Shown here in pieces: positions 16,954-24,969 of a DNA stretch of 64,000 nt. The notes beneath the pieces were generated by a model that was not told the DNA's origin, ran no database searches, and was given only the letters and a program-made list of their open reading frames with translations. Position 1 is the first letter of the stretch, and every line of letters starts with the position of its first letter. Origin of the DNA: an uncultured Eubacteriales bacterium (lineage in GTDB: Bacteria; Bacillota; Clostridia; Oscillospirales; Oscillospiraceae); the NCBI GenBank assembly GCA_900548625.1, contig URLO01000001.1:143148-207147 (forward strand), read 5' to 3'. The translations under genes and the position numbers were made by a program.

Positions 16954-17163
16954 TACAACAAGCTGCCCACCATCAAGGCGCTGAATACCGAGTACGCCGA
17001 GCTGCTGGCGGAGAAGAAATCCGTCTACACCGACTACCGCAAGACCCGCGAGGAAATGAAAGAGCTGCTGACGGCCAAGGCCAATATCGACCGTATTCTG
17101 GAGCTGGATAAGGAGCAGGAGGAAGCGAATGAACGACGGGAAAAAGAGGCGGAGCAGCGCTGA
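16954..17163 (+). pseudogene. C-terminal fragment of a conjugative relaxase
   Basis: A 69-codon open stretch after TAG encodes LPTIKALNTEYAELLAEKKS, VYTDYRKTREEMKELLTAKA and NIDRILELDKEQEEANE, then stops at 17161-17163. This coiled-coil tail is characteristic of MobA/TraI-type relaxases of Bacillota mobile elements, whose nuclease domain would be several hundred residues upstream. Only the tail remains, joined at ~16950 to phage DNA on the other strand. The stretch 17164-17440 has no gene; a short coding-like end (TKTVIFKAKAAKAVEVF) near 17355-17425 may be further conjugation debris. Confidence 0.7.
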
Positions 17164-17448
17164 GCTGCCTGCCCATAAGCGATTTGAAAAATCGCGCAGC
17201 CGATGGATTTATCCATCGTTCCAGAACACAGTTTTTGTGTTCTGCGGGGATTGGGGCAGCGCCCCAACAAGCATGAAACAGGCGGGTCCCGTGTGGACGG
17301 AATCCGCCTGTTTTCGCAAAGTGGGTACCGCTTTGCATTGCTTGCCGCTTTCTTGCCCCCGTTCGCAGCCCCACCAAAACCGTGATCTTCAAGGCCAAGG
17401 CAGCGAAAGCAGTTGAGGTATTTATTTGAAAATTTTACTCCAGACGGA

Positions 17449-17486
17449 TTGACAATGTGCATTGCACGTTGTATAATCTTGATTAT
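17449..17486 (+). promoter_or_regulatory. tetR promoter with overlapping palindromic operator
   Basis: TTGACA at 17449-17454, a 17-bp spacer, and TATAAT at 17472-17477. The palindrome GTATAATC-tt-GATTATAC (17471-17488) covers the -10 box, and outer TTGCA/ATGCAA arms extend it. This is the geometry of TetR autorepression. Confidence 0.8.
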
Positions 17487-17519
17487 ACATAATGCAAGTT
17501 ATAAATTGGAGGTGTGCGT

Positions 17520-18092
17520 ATGCCCGCAAAAGCAAAAGTCACAAAAGAAATGATTGTTGACGCAGCCTTTGCGGTCGCCCGTGAAGCAGGAGTGGAAAAC
17601 ATCAACGCAAGAACTGTATCGGAAAGGCTCCATTGCTCCACACAGCCCGTCATGTATCATTTTGCGACGATGGAAGAACTGAAAAGAACAGTCTATGCGA
17701 AGGCAGACCTTTATCATTCGGAATACCTTATGACCATGAAGAAACCGCCAAAGGGCGCTGCCCTTGGGATCGGAATGAATTATATCCGCTTTGCCATCGA
17801 AGAACCCCACCTGTTCCGCTTCCTTTTCCAGTCGGATTATTTTAACGGAAAGACTTTGCTTGAACTGATCGATGCGGAGGAACTTCTCCCTGTTCTCTCG
17901 GCGATGCAAAGTGCTTTAGGCGTCAGCATGGAGCAGACGAAAACGGGTTTTATCACGGTGTTTCTGTTTGCCCACGGGTATGCAAGCATGATTGCCAACA
18001 ATGCGCTGAAATACGATGAGGACACGATCAGCTCCCATTTGGAGCGGGCATACAGAGGCGCAATATTGGCCGCGCAGGAGGAAATGGCATGA
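17520..18092 (+). CDS. TetR/AcrR-family transcriptional regulator
   Basis: ATG 17520 follows GGAGGTGTGCGT. The 190-residue product has an N-terminal TetR helix-turn-helix (KEMIVDAAFAVAREAGVENI, ARTVSERLHCSTQPVMYHF) and a C-terminal ligand/dimer domain (HLFRFLFQSDYFNGKTLLEL). It is expected to repress its own promoter through the palindrome over the -10 box. The stop codon overlaps the start of the KTR protein gene, so both are co-transcribed. The inducer is unknown; a membrane or transport target is usual for the family. Confidence 0.88.
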   Translation: MPAKAKVTKEMIVDAAFAVAREAGVENINARTVSERLHCSTQPVMYHFATMEELKRTVYAKADLYHSEYLMTMKKPPKGAALGIGMNYIRFAIEEPHLFRFLFQSDYFNGKTLLELIDAEELLPVLSAMQSALGVSMEQTKTGFITVFLFAHGYASMIANNALKYDEDTISSHLERAYRGAILAAQEEMA

Positions 18093-18331
18093 AAGAATGT
18101 GCAGGCGCTGTCGGCACATTGGCTGACAAGCGAAGCGAGGGGCCGCGGATGGATGAAACTCTGAAATTGCGTTGGCTTTGCTGCCCAAGATGCGGTGGCA
18201 AAACAAGAACGCAGATCCGGCCACATACGGTGTTGGAGGATTTTCCGCTATTTTGCCCAAAGTGCAAATACACCTGCGTAATTCGTTTCAAGCACGGAAA
18301 AATTGAAGAAATCAAAATGCCAGACGCTTAG
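18089..18331 (+). CDS. cysteine-rich KTR domain protein
   Basis: About 80 residues, with ATG 18089 overlapping the TetR stop; an internal start at 18149 (MDETLKLRW) is also possible. The core WLCCPRCGGKTRTQIRPHT, then LFCPKCKYTCVIRF, is the KTR family: two CxxC knuckles that should bind one zinc, plus the Lys-Thr-Arg signature. Such proteins are common beside TetR genes and in Tn916-like elements of Bacillota, with no established function. A terminator overlaps its stop. Confidence 0.8.
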   Translation: MKECAGAVGTLADKRSEGPRMDETLKLRWLCCPRCGGKTRTQIRPHTVLEDFPLFCPKCKYTCVIRFKHGKIEEIKMPDA

Positions 18332-18376
18332 ACGCAGTGTAAAACCTGATGATGCAGGGTTGCTCTGCGTCTTTTT
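18330..18376 (+). terminator. intrinsic terminator after the tetR-KTR operon
   Basis: AGACGCAG and CTGCGTCT pair across a 27-nt loop that contains a smaller hairpin; TTTTTG follows. Confidence 0.65.
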
Positions 18377-18399
18377 GTATGATCTATGGAGATGAGCCA

Positions 18400-19182
18400 A
18401 TGATAAATTGCCTGTCGAGCAGTAAATTTGCAAACCTGCTGTTTGTAAACGTCCAAATTGGGGACGTGAGAGCCACCGCGTTGTTTGACACAGGCGCGGG
18501 TATGACGGTCATCGCACAAAGCCTTCTGCGCAGGCTTCGTGCTGCGCCGGAAAAAGAAGTGCTCCGCGCCGGAAACAATAACGGCGTGGTTCGTGCGCTC
18601 CAGACTGCCGTCATTCCCAATATCCGGCTGGGAGATGTTTGCATGGAAAGCTGCAAAGTGCTCGTGACGGATGACGCAGATTTTGCGCTCAGCGATGAAA
18701 GCGGCAGGATTTTTCCGGCTGAAATGCTGCTGGGATGGGACGTGATCTCCCGGTATCGCTGGAGTTATTCCGCAAAAGATGAATCCTTATCGGTCAGCTT
18801 ACCGGAAAAGACGGCTGAACATCGAAGTCCCGAAATCAAACAAGGCCCTGTCGTTTACCCGGAGTATGCCGGGCGGTGCTTTATGGCCAGAGTGGATACT
18901 GGGCATACCGGCTCCATCCTCAGTGCATCTTGGTATTCCCGACTCTCTGACATTGCATATCACGAAACCGAAATTGCCGGTGTCGGTGCTTCGCAATATA
19001 AACGGCTTCCCTATGTGCGGGTGCTGCAGCTTCGGTTTCAAAACCAGACGATTTATTTGCAGGATGTCGATATTTGCGACAAGCTATACGGTCAACCGGC
19101 GGAGATAGAGGCGCTGCTCGGATACGATTTTCTGGAAGGCCGCGACTGGCTGCTGGAGCAGGCGTTCAAGCTGCTGTCATAA
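18400..19182 (+). CDS. two-lobed retropepsin-like aspartyl protease
   Basis: ATG 18400 is preceded by GGAG at good spacing; the in-frame ATG at 18349 lies in the terminator. The ~260-residue product carries two DTG motifs: ATALFDTGAGMTVIAQSL near residue 28 and MARVDTGHTGSILSASW near 165. Each is followed by a flap-like strand and a hydrophobic Leu-Gly/Leu-Gly-Tyr-Asp motif (MLLGWDVI; ALLGYDFLEG). This arrangement, one DTG per half, is that of a single-chain pepsin-like enzyme built from two retropepsin units. There is no signal peptide, so it would act in the cytosol. Its substrate is unknown. Confidence 0.75.
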   Translation: MINCLSSSKFANLLFVNVQIGDVRATALFDTGAGMTVIAQSLLRRLRAAPEKEVLRAGNNNGVVRALQTAVIPNIRLGDVCMESCKVLVTDDADFALSDESGRIFPAEMLLGWDVISRYRWSYSAKDESLSVSLPEKTAEHRSPEIKQGPVVYPEYAGRCFMARVDTGHTGSILSASWYSRLSDIAYHETEIAGVGASQYKRLPYVRVLQLRFQNQTIYLQDVDICDKLYGQPAEIEALLGYDFLEGRDWLLEQAFKLLS

Positions 19183-19262
19183 GCAACAAGGCTCGGGAGA
19201 TTCTGATTCCCTGATGTAAACGCCGCCGTACAGCGGAACATGAATTTATGGAGGAAAACAAT

Positions 19263-19757
19263 ATGAAAAACAGTGCATTGGTCGTGATCGACCTGCAAAA
19301 TGACATCACGAAAAACTACAAGGAAATCATTACAAAAGTCAACGAGGCGATCGACTGGGCAGAGCAAAAGGGACTTTGGATCGTTTACATTCAGCACAAC
19401 AACCTTTCTGCGGGAACGAGAACCTTCAAGCCCGGCACCCGTGGTGCAGAGCTGGTGCCGGAGCTGAACGTCGTATCCGATCATATCTTTACGAAGGTAA
19501 AGAGCAACGCCCTGACCAGCGAGGCGTTTGCCACTTTTATTCAGGAGCGTGGAATTTCCGAGTTTTACGTTGTCGGTGCGGACGCCGCGGCCTGCATCAA
19601 ATCCACCTGCTACAACATGGCAAAAAGCGGCTATACCGTTCATGTACCGTCGGACTGCATCACGAGTTACGATAAAAAGAAACTGCCGGAGCTGCTGACG
19701 TACTATGCAAGCAAGGGTTGCTCTGTTGTGACGCTTTCTCAGGTCACGGGGGTGTAA
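19263..19757 (+). CDS. isochorismatase-family cysteine hydrolase
   Basis: ATG 19263 has GGAGG upstream, better than 19248. The 164-residue protein shows the catalytic triad of the family: Asp in ALVVIDLQND, Lys in HIFTKVKSNALTS, and Cys in GADAAACIKSTCYNMAKSGY. The family covers nicotinamidases, amidohydrolases and isochorismatases; the short length and GTRGAELVPEL suggest an amidase-like member, but the substrate cannot be assigned. It sits 28 bp before the CPBP protease remnant. Confidence 0.85.
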   Translation: MKNSALVVIDLQNDITKNYKEIITKVNEAIDWAEQKGLWIVYIQHNNLSAGTRTFKPGTRGAELVPELNVVSDHIFTKVKSNALTSEAFATFIQERGISEFYVVGADAAACIKSTCYNMAKSGYTVHVPSDCITSYDKKKLPELLTYYASKGCSVVTLSQVTGV

Positions 19758-19785
19758 TTGATGTAGCTGCACGGGAGGAAACGAC

Positions 19786-20550
19786 ATGAAAAAGCTATAT
19801 GAGAAAAACGAGCTGACCTTTGCGATTGTATGGATCGTGGTTTACTGCGCTCTGCAATCGCTGGCGAATCCACTGAACAAGGCCATCGGGGTCGCATACG
19901 CGGCAAGTGCCGCTTTCTGCGTGTTGCAGACGGTCGTGCTTTTCGCCTTTATCCGAAAGAACCACTTGCAGAAGCGGTATGGGCTTTGTAAATCGCCCGT
20001 TCCCGCATGTCGGTTCCTTTACTATGTGCCGCTTCTTATCTTGGCATCGGGAAACCTCTGGAACGGCGCAGCGGTCAACTATACACCGTTGGAAACAGCC
20101 TGTCGGATCGTGTGTATGCTCTGCGTCGGATTCTTGGAGGAAGTGATCTTCCGTGGTTTTCTGTTTAAGGCCATTGCAAAGGACAATATCAAGTCTGCTG
20201 TTGTCATATCAAGCGTAACTTTTGGCATTGGACATATCATCAACCTGTTCAACGGCAGCGGTATGGATCTGGTCGATAACCTGTGCCAGATCGTCTTTGC
20301 AATCGCAGTCGGTTTCCTGCTGGTCACGATCTTTTATCGTGGCGGCAGCCTGCTACCCTGCATCTTCGTCCATTCCGCCATCAACACGCTCGGCACCTTT
20401 GCGAATGATATGAATCTTACCACGGAAACACACCTGCTCCATCTCGCCGCTCTGATTGTCATTATTCTGGCTGCGCTTGCTGCCTACTACCTCGTTCATG
20501 AGGGCGCACATCTGCTGTATGCCCTGCTCACCGGCGTATTTAAGCAAATT
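19786..20550 (+). pseudogene. CPBP (CAAX-type) membrane protease fused to an HEGAH-protein fragment
   Basis: ATG 19786 follows GGGAGGAAACGAC. Residues 1-215 are a CPBP intramembrane protease with all motifs: GFLEEVIFRGFLF (EExxxR), FGIGHIINL, and FVHSAINTLGTFAND, within about seven membrane helices. From about residue 220 (LAAYYLVHEGAHLLYALLTG, VFKQIRL) the sequence belongs to a different, HExxH-bearing membrane protein. Near 20545 that fragment ends and the open frame (to 21153) only shadows the next gene. Successive deletions appear to have joined three genes. The CPBP domain itself may still be functional. Confidence 0.65.
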
Positions 20551-21712
20551 AGGCTTACCGGCAGTCCTGGGCGGCTTGCTGATAACCTTGCTGATTTCTG
20601 TATTTGTCCTGACCATATCCTGCGTGCTGGGTTGGATCGTGGCCAAAATCAGCCGGAAGCTGAAGCACAAGAGCCTGATCACGGTTCTTATTTCGTTGGT
20701 GGTTATCGGCGCATATTATTTTGTGTATTTCAAGGCACAGGGCATGATTCAGGATTTGCTGGCAAATGCCACGGTTTATGGCGCACGGATCAAAGGCGCT
20801 GCCTATCCTGTGTACCTGTTTGGAAGTGTTGGAATTGGCGATGTCCGGGCATCCGCAATTGTTTCTGCGGCGGTTGCTGTGCTGTTTTCACTGATGCGGG
20901 TACTGCTTTCCCGCAGCTTTTTGCGGATTGCAACCGCTACGGGAAAAGTGGCACGCAGAGAATACCGGGAGACGCACAGCAGGCACCGAAGCGTCAACAC
21001 AGCACTGCTGTGCCGGGAATTTTCCCGCTTCACCGCAAATCCCAACTATATGCTCAACTGCGGCCTTGGAACATTCCTGATGCCGGTTTGTGCAGTCGCT
21101 GTGCTGTGGAAGGGTGGTGCGCTGTTTTCCGTGTTGAACGCCATGTTTGCTGAAACGCCAGACAGTGTACCATTCCTATTGTGCGTGGTGTTTTGCGGTC
21201 TTGCGTCCATGAATTTAATGACAGCACCTTCTATATCCTTGGAGGGAAAAAGCCTATGGCTTCTGCAATCTCTACCGGTGGAGCCTTGGAGGATTTTTCG
21301 GGCAAAAATCGAGATGCAGCTTCTTTTAACCGGCTTGCCCCTGCTCCTGTGTATTGCTTGCACGGCGGCAGTTTATCCCCTGCATCCGATGCAGCTGCTG
21401 GTGTTTCTTCTTTTTGAAGGCTCCTTTGTACTGCTCATGGCGCTGGTTGGCTTGCTCCTTGGTGTCAAAATGCCGACATTGACATGGACAAATGAGATCG
21501 TGCCCATCAAGCAAGGAGGCGCGGTCATGCTCACATTGTTTGGCGGTTTCGGATATATCGTGCTGCTGTTCGTGGGATTTATGCTCCTGCCCGGATGGAT
21601 GCTGGGCTTTTGCAGATATATGAGCTGCTTTGTGGCTGCAAATCTTTTCTTATCCGTCTTGGCCTACCTTTGGCTGCGGAAGAAAGGTGTTGCCCGCTTT
21701 TCAGCTCTTTAA
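20546..21712 (+). pseudogene. ABC-2-type permease, N-terminus missing
   Basis: The frame from about 20546 encodes ~390 residues with ~10 hydrophobic segments (LGLPAVLGGLLITLLISVFV; SVGIGDVRASAIVSAAVAVL; AVMLTLFGGFGYIVLLFVGF) and CREFSRFTANPNYMLNCGLG, a stretch typical of large multi-helix ABC exporter permeases of the 'putative ABC transporter permease' type. There is no start codon with a ribosome binding site: the 5' end is lost at the junction with the HEGAH fragment. Its ATPase is probably the gene at 22899. Usual members are ~530-560 residues, so about a quarter is missing. Confidence 0.65.
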
Positions 21713-21741
21713 TGGAAAAACAACAAATTTTAGGAGGAGCT

Positions 21742-22320
21742 ATGAAACATTACAAGAAAACAATGACGATGCTGCTGACCACAGCGGTATTGCTGGTATC
21801 TGTCTTTATGACGGGATGCACCAAACTGTCGGAAACTCCCAACAGCACCCCATCCGGGACAGACGCGCCTGCCGAATCCGATGGATTTGGCGTATATGTC
21901 AAGCTGGAGCGCGATGATGCCAGCTCTATCGCCCTGCACGGCGGCAGCAGCTTTACAAAGGTATGTGAAAATGCGGATGGTTCGCTGTTAAAGGTCGGCG
22001 AATGGCTTTTCACCGGGGACGATATTGTGCAGCTCTCCAAGGAAGAAAACAGCTCCGTCCTCTTTACCGTTCGTGCGCATGATGCTGACGATATGCTGCT
22101 GGGAGAAGGTACGTTTCTTTACGATGTGACGCAGGAAAAGCTGTATGTCACCATTTCTGAGGACGGTGTGACCTGTTCCACCTCTGACGCAGCCGATGCC
22201 TTGGCAGATGTGCCGCCGGTGCTGACGCTCCCCATTCTGGATGAAATCGACACAAGTGTTACGGTTGGAACATCCGGTTCTTCGCTGCTGGCTGTGCAGG
22301 CGGCGGGGCTTCGCGGATGA
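21742..22320 (+). CDS. lipoprotein of unknown function
   Basis: ATG 21742 follows TTAGGAGGAGCT. Residues 1-27 form a lipoprotein signal peptide ending in the lipobox VSVFMTGC, so Cys would be lipidated. A Ser/Thr/Pro linker leads to a ~140-residue acidic, beta-rich domain (VYVKLERDDASSIALHGGSS, LLKVGEWLFTGDDIVQLS, LGEGTFLYDVTQEKLYVTIS). No family recognised. It lies 30 bp after the permease remnant and 37 bp before the GNAT, so it is probably part of the ABC exporter operon. Confidence 0.8.
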   Translation: MKHYKKTMTMLLTTAVLLVSVFMTGCTKLSETPNSTPSGTDAPAESDGFGVYVKLERDDASSIALHGGSSFTKVCENADGSLLKVGEWLFTGDDIVQLSKEENSSVLFTVRAHDADDMLLGEGTFLYDVTQEKLYVTISEDGVTCSTSDAADALADVPPVLTLPILDEIDTSVTVGTSGSSLLAVQAAGLRG

Positions 22321-22356
22321 TGCAGCCAGCCAATACGAAGAAAGGAAGTCCTGAAG

Positions 22357-22902
22357 ATGAATAACAGCTTGTTTGTCATAGAGCGCGCACGGGCAGAGGA
22401 TGCGGCGGCCCTCTTGGATTATCTGAAAATCGTGGGCGGCGAAACCGAAAATCTCAGCTTCGGTGCGGAGGGAGTGCCGCTCGACCTTGAAACGGAGCAA
22501 GACTATCTGCGTTCGCAGTGCGAATCAGCGGACAATGTGCAGTATCTTGCCAAGGTATATGGCGAGATCATCGGCACGGCAAGTCTGAACCGCAAGCCCC
22601 GGCGTATGAGCCATCGCGGAGAGTTCGGCATCAGTCTGAAAAAAGCGTGGTGGGGCTGCGGCGCGGCATCTGCGCTGACGGAAGCCGTTCTTTCCTTTGC
22701 CAAGGAAAACGGCTTCGAGCAGTTGAATCTGGAGGTGCGCAGCAGCAACGCCCGCGCCATCAGGCTTTATGAGAAGTATGGCTTTCGGAAGCTATGTACG
22801 TTTCCCCATTTTTTCAAGATCAATGGAGAATATATTGATTTTGACCTGATGAATCTCGAACTGAACACAGCAGATGACCGCATAGAGGGAAATATGAGAT
22901 GA
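22357..22902 (+). CDS. GNAT-family N-acetyltransferase
   Basis: A 181-residue protein. The acetyl-CoA-binding region is visible: EFGISLKKAWWGCGAASALT (motif A), then FEQLNLEVRSSNARAIRLYE and KYGFRKLCTFPHFFKING (motif B). IIGTASLNRKPRR is the preceding beta strand. It most resembles ribosomal-protein-type or small-molecule acetyltransferases (RimJ/RimL-like); the substrate is unknown. The stop overlaps the start of the ABC ATPase by 4 bp. Confidence 0.85.
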   Translation: MNNSLFVIERARAEDAAALLDYLKIVGGETENLSFGAEGVPLDLETEQDYLRSQCESADNVQYLAKVYGEIIGTASLNRKPRRMSHRGEFGISLKKAWWGCGAASALTEAVLSFAKENGFEQLNLEVRSSNARAIRLYEKYGFRKLCTFPHFFKINGEYIDFDLMNLELNTADDRIEGNMR

Positions 22903-23690
22903 AAGCAATTACCGTAGAAGCATTATCAAAAACCTTTTCCGGAGGAACCGTTGCGGTTGATAGAATCAGGTTCTCATTGAATCAGGGAGAGATCTTCGGA
23001 TTCTTGGGGCCAAACGGAGCGGGAAAAACCACGACCGTGAAACTGCTTTGCGGTATGCTGACCCCATCAGGCGGAAAATGTCAGGTGCTGGGGATTGACC
23101 CCACCCAAAACCCGGAGCAGCTGCATAAAAAGGTCGGCGTAGCAACAGAACATGCCCAAATGTACGATCACATGACAGCTTTGGAGAATCTGCAATTTTA
23201 CGGCACTCTTTTTGGCATGAGCCGTTTGGAATGTGCAGATAGAGCAAAACTGCTCTTACATCGACTGGAACTGGCAGATGTAATGGATCGCAAGTTGGCC
23301 ACTTATTCTACCGGTATGCGCCAGCGGCTTTCTTTGGCCAGAGCATTACTTCACCGTCCGCAGATTTTGTTTCTGGATGAGCCGACCTCCGGCCTTGACC
23401 CCGAAAGCGCTCAGAATGTAAATTCTCTGATTCAGGAGCAGGCTGCCGAAGGAATCACCGTATTTCTCTGTACGCATCAGTTTCGGTATGCGCAGGAAAT
23501 CTGTACGACATACGGACTTATGGATAAAGGGCATTTGTTCGCTACGGAAAATATTACCGAACTACGCGCTATGGTGAGCAGAAATCGCAGGGTGCGTGTG
23601 AAAGCAAGCTGCTTGCCAAAGGACATGATATATCAAGAAATCGGAGATCACATCTATGATAGCAGTCCAGCTGGTTTTTTAGCTTGGTGA
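22899..23690 (+). CDS. ABC transporter ATP-binding protein, C-terminus lost
   Basis: A complete nucleotide-binding domain: Walker A GPNGAGKTTT, Q-loop near VGVATEHAQM, signature YSTGMRQRLSLARALLH, Walker B ILFLDEPTSGLDP, and switch His in FLCTHQFRY. It resembles the ATPases of ABC-2 drug or peptide exporters and overlaps the GNAT gene by 4 bp (ATGA). After residue ~250 (EIGDHIYDSS) the natural C-terminal domain is replaced by PAGFLAW read from the antisense strand of a peptidase gene. A rearrangement at ~23655-23672 removed the last ~30-50 residues. ATP binding may persist. Confidence 0.82.
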   Translation: MKAITVEALSKTFSGGTVAVDRIRFSLNQGEIFGFLGPNGAGKTTTVKLLCGMLTPSGGKCQVLGIDPTQNPEQLHKKVGVATEHAQMYDHMTALENLQFYGTLFGMSRLECADRAKLLLHRLELADVMDRKLATYSTGMRQRLSLARALLHRPQILFLDEPTSGLDPESAQNVNSLIQEQAAEGITVFLCTHQFRYAQEICTTYGLMDKGHLFATENITELRAMVSRNRRVRVKASCLPKDMIYQEIGDHIYDSSPAGFLAW

Positions 23691-24648
23691 TGCCGTGTCC
23701 CTCGTCCTCATAGCAAAGGTATTCTACAGTATGACCCTTCTCACGCAGGGTGCCGACGACCTGCTCGGCCTCCTCGGCTGGGACGCGGGGGTCGTTCCGG
23801 CCCTGAATGACCATGAGCGGCGCCTGAATGTCGTCGACCTTTGCGATGGGCGATACGGCGCGGAGGATCTCCCGGTGGTGCGCCAGAGAGCCGTATTCGC
23901 TTTCGCGGTGTGCGCGGCGGTATTCTGCCGTATTTTCAAGGAAGGTCTCGAGGTTGTACATACCTACGGTGTCGATGGCGCAGCACCAGCGATCCGGCAG
24001 GCGCGTGGCGCAGGAAAGCGTCATGAAGCCGCCGTAGCTCGTGCCCGTGACCGCCATGCGGGCCGGGTCTGCGATGCCCTCGCCGACCAGATAATCCACC
24101 AGACTGCCGATGTCCTTCACGCTGTCCAGACGCTTTTCCACATCGTCCAGATGCGTGTAGGTCTTGCCGTAGCCGGTAGAGCCGCGGACGTTGGGCGCTG
24201 CCACAGCAATGCCCTCGCCGACCAGATACTGGATGAAGGGCGTGAAGGTGGGAAGCTCCTGTCCTTCGGGGCCGCCGTGGATCTCCACGACCACGGGGAG
24301 GTTTTTCCGCTCAGCGCCGTGCGGCACATAGAGCCAGAAGGGGACCTCCAGTCCGTCAAAGGAGCGGAAGTGCAGAAGCTGCGGCTCTGCCAGCATGTCG
24401 GTGGACAGACCGTGCAGATCCGAATAGGTCAGCGGCCGCAGCACATCCTTGTCCAGGTCGAGCAGCCAGACGTTTTCGGGGCGCTTTCCGCTGCTGAGCG
24501 TAAAGAGCAGGCGATGCGCCGCAGGCGACCAGGAGAGGGTGCCGTAGGAGCTGACCGCGCCGGCCGGAGGCTGGGGCGCGTTGACCTCGCAGTTGCCCTC
24601 CAGATCAAAGATGTGCAGCTTGTAATAGCCGTCCTCATTGACCGTCAT
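23663..24648 (-). pseudogene. S9 prolyl-oligopeptidase fragment
   Basis: Minus-strand remnant of a dipeptidyl/acylaminoacyl peptidase. It retains the catalytic Ser (MAVTGTSYGGFM), the Asp (VIQGRNDPRVPAEEAEQV), the His (YEDEGHGITKLKN) and the oxyanion-type motif VVEIHGGPEGQE, plus the last blade of the propeller (SSYGTLSWSPAAHRLLF). The N-terminal ~300 residues are missing: the open frame begins with coding-like sequence just before ATG 24648 and no promoter is visible. The C-terminal ~25 residues are replaced at ~23663 by the truncated ABC ATPase. It is a core-genome gene cut by the accessory region (inference). Confidence 0.7.
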
Positions 24649-24893
24649 GGCCAGATACTGGAAATTGATGAAAGAATACCGATTTCCTCCCAGAAGAGTG
24701 CCGCGCGATACAACGTGCGCGTAGAGCGTTTTCGCACACGACAGTGTGCGGATTCCTGTACGGGTAAACCCCTGTTTTCATCTGCATTTCCGGGTGAAAA
24801 TGGGGGTTTGAGGTTTCGGTCTGTATTTCTCCGCGGCTCTGCGGAGCGCGCTCTACCGGATGGAGCGGCGCAGGCCCGGCATTTGGGTGCCCC

Positions 24894-24917
24894 ATTCTCC
24901 GGAGAATGTGCTATAAT
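24894..24917 (+). promoter_or_regulatory. dsdA promoter region with palindrome
   Basis: ATTCTCC/GGAGAAT is a perfect 14-bp palindrome at 24894-24907, four bases before TATAAT (24912-24917). dsdA starts at 24970. The palindrome occupies the usual -35/spacer position, so an activator or repressor site is plausible. The rest of 24650-24960 contains no gene that I can support. Confidence 0.5.
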
Positions 24918-24969
24918 CTCCGATATAAGGGCGCGATGCCCGCCGCTGATCGCAAACAAAGGAGGCAGC

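Noticed and set aside
20560..21153. Continuation of the CPBP frame to 21153
   Set aside because: It is the wrong frame of the ABC permease; the membrane-helix pattern is in the 20546-21712 frame.
23695..24969. An upstream extension of the dsdA frame
   Set aside because: dsdA homology and the ribosome binding site begin at 24970; the upstream part is antisense to the S9 peptidase remnant and contains the dsdA promoter.
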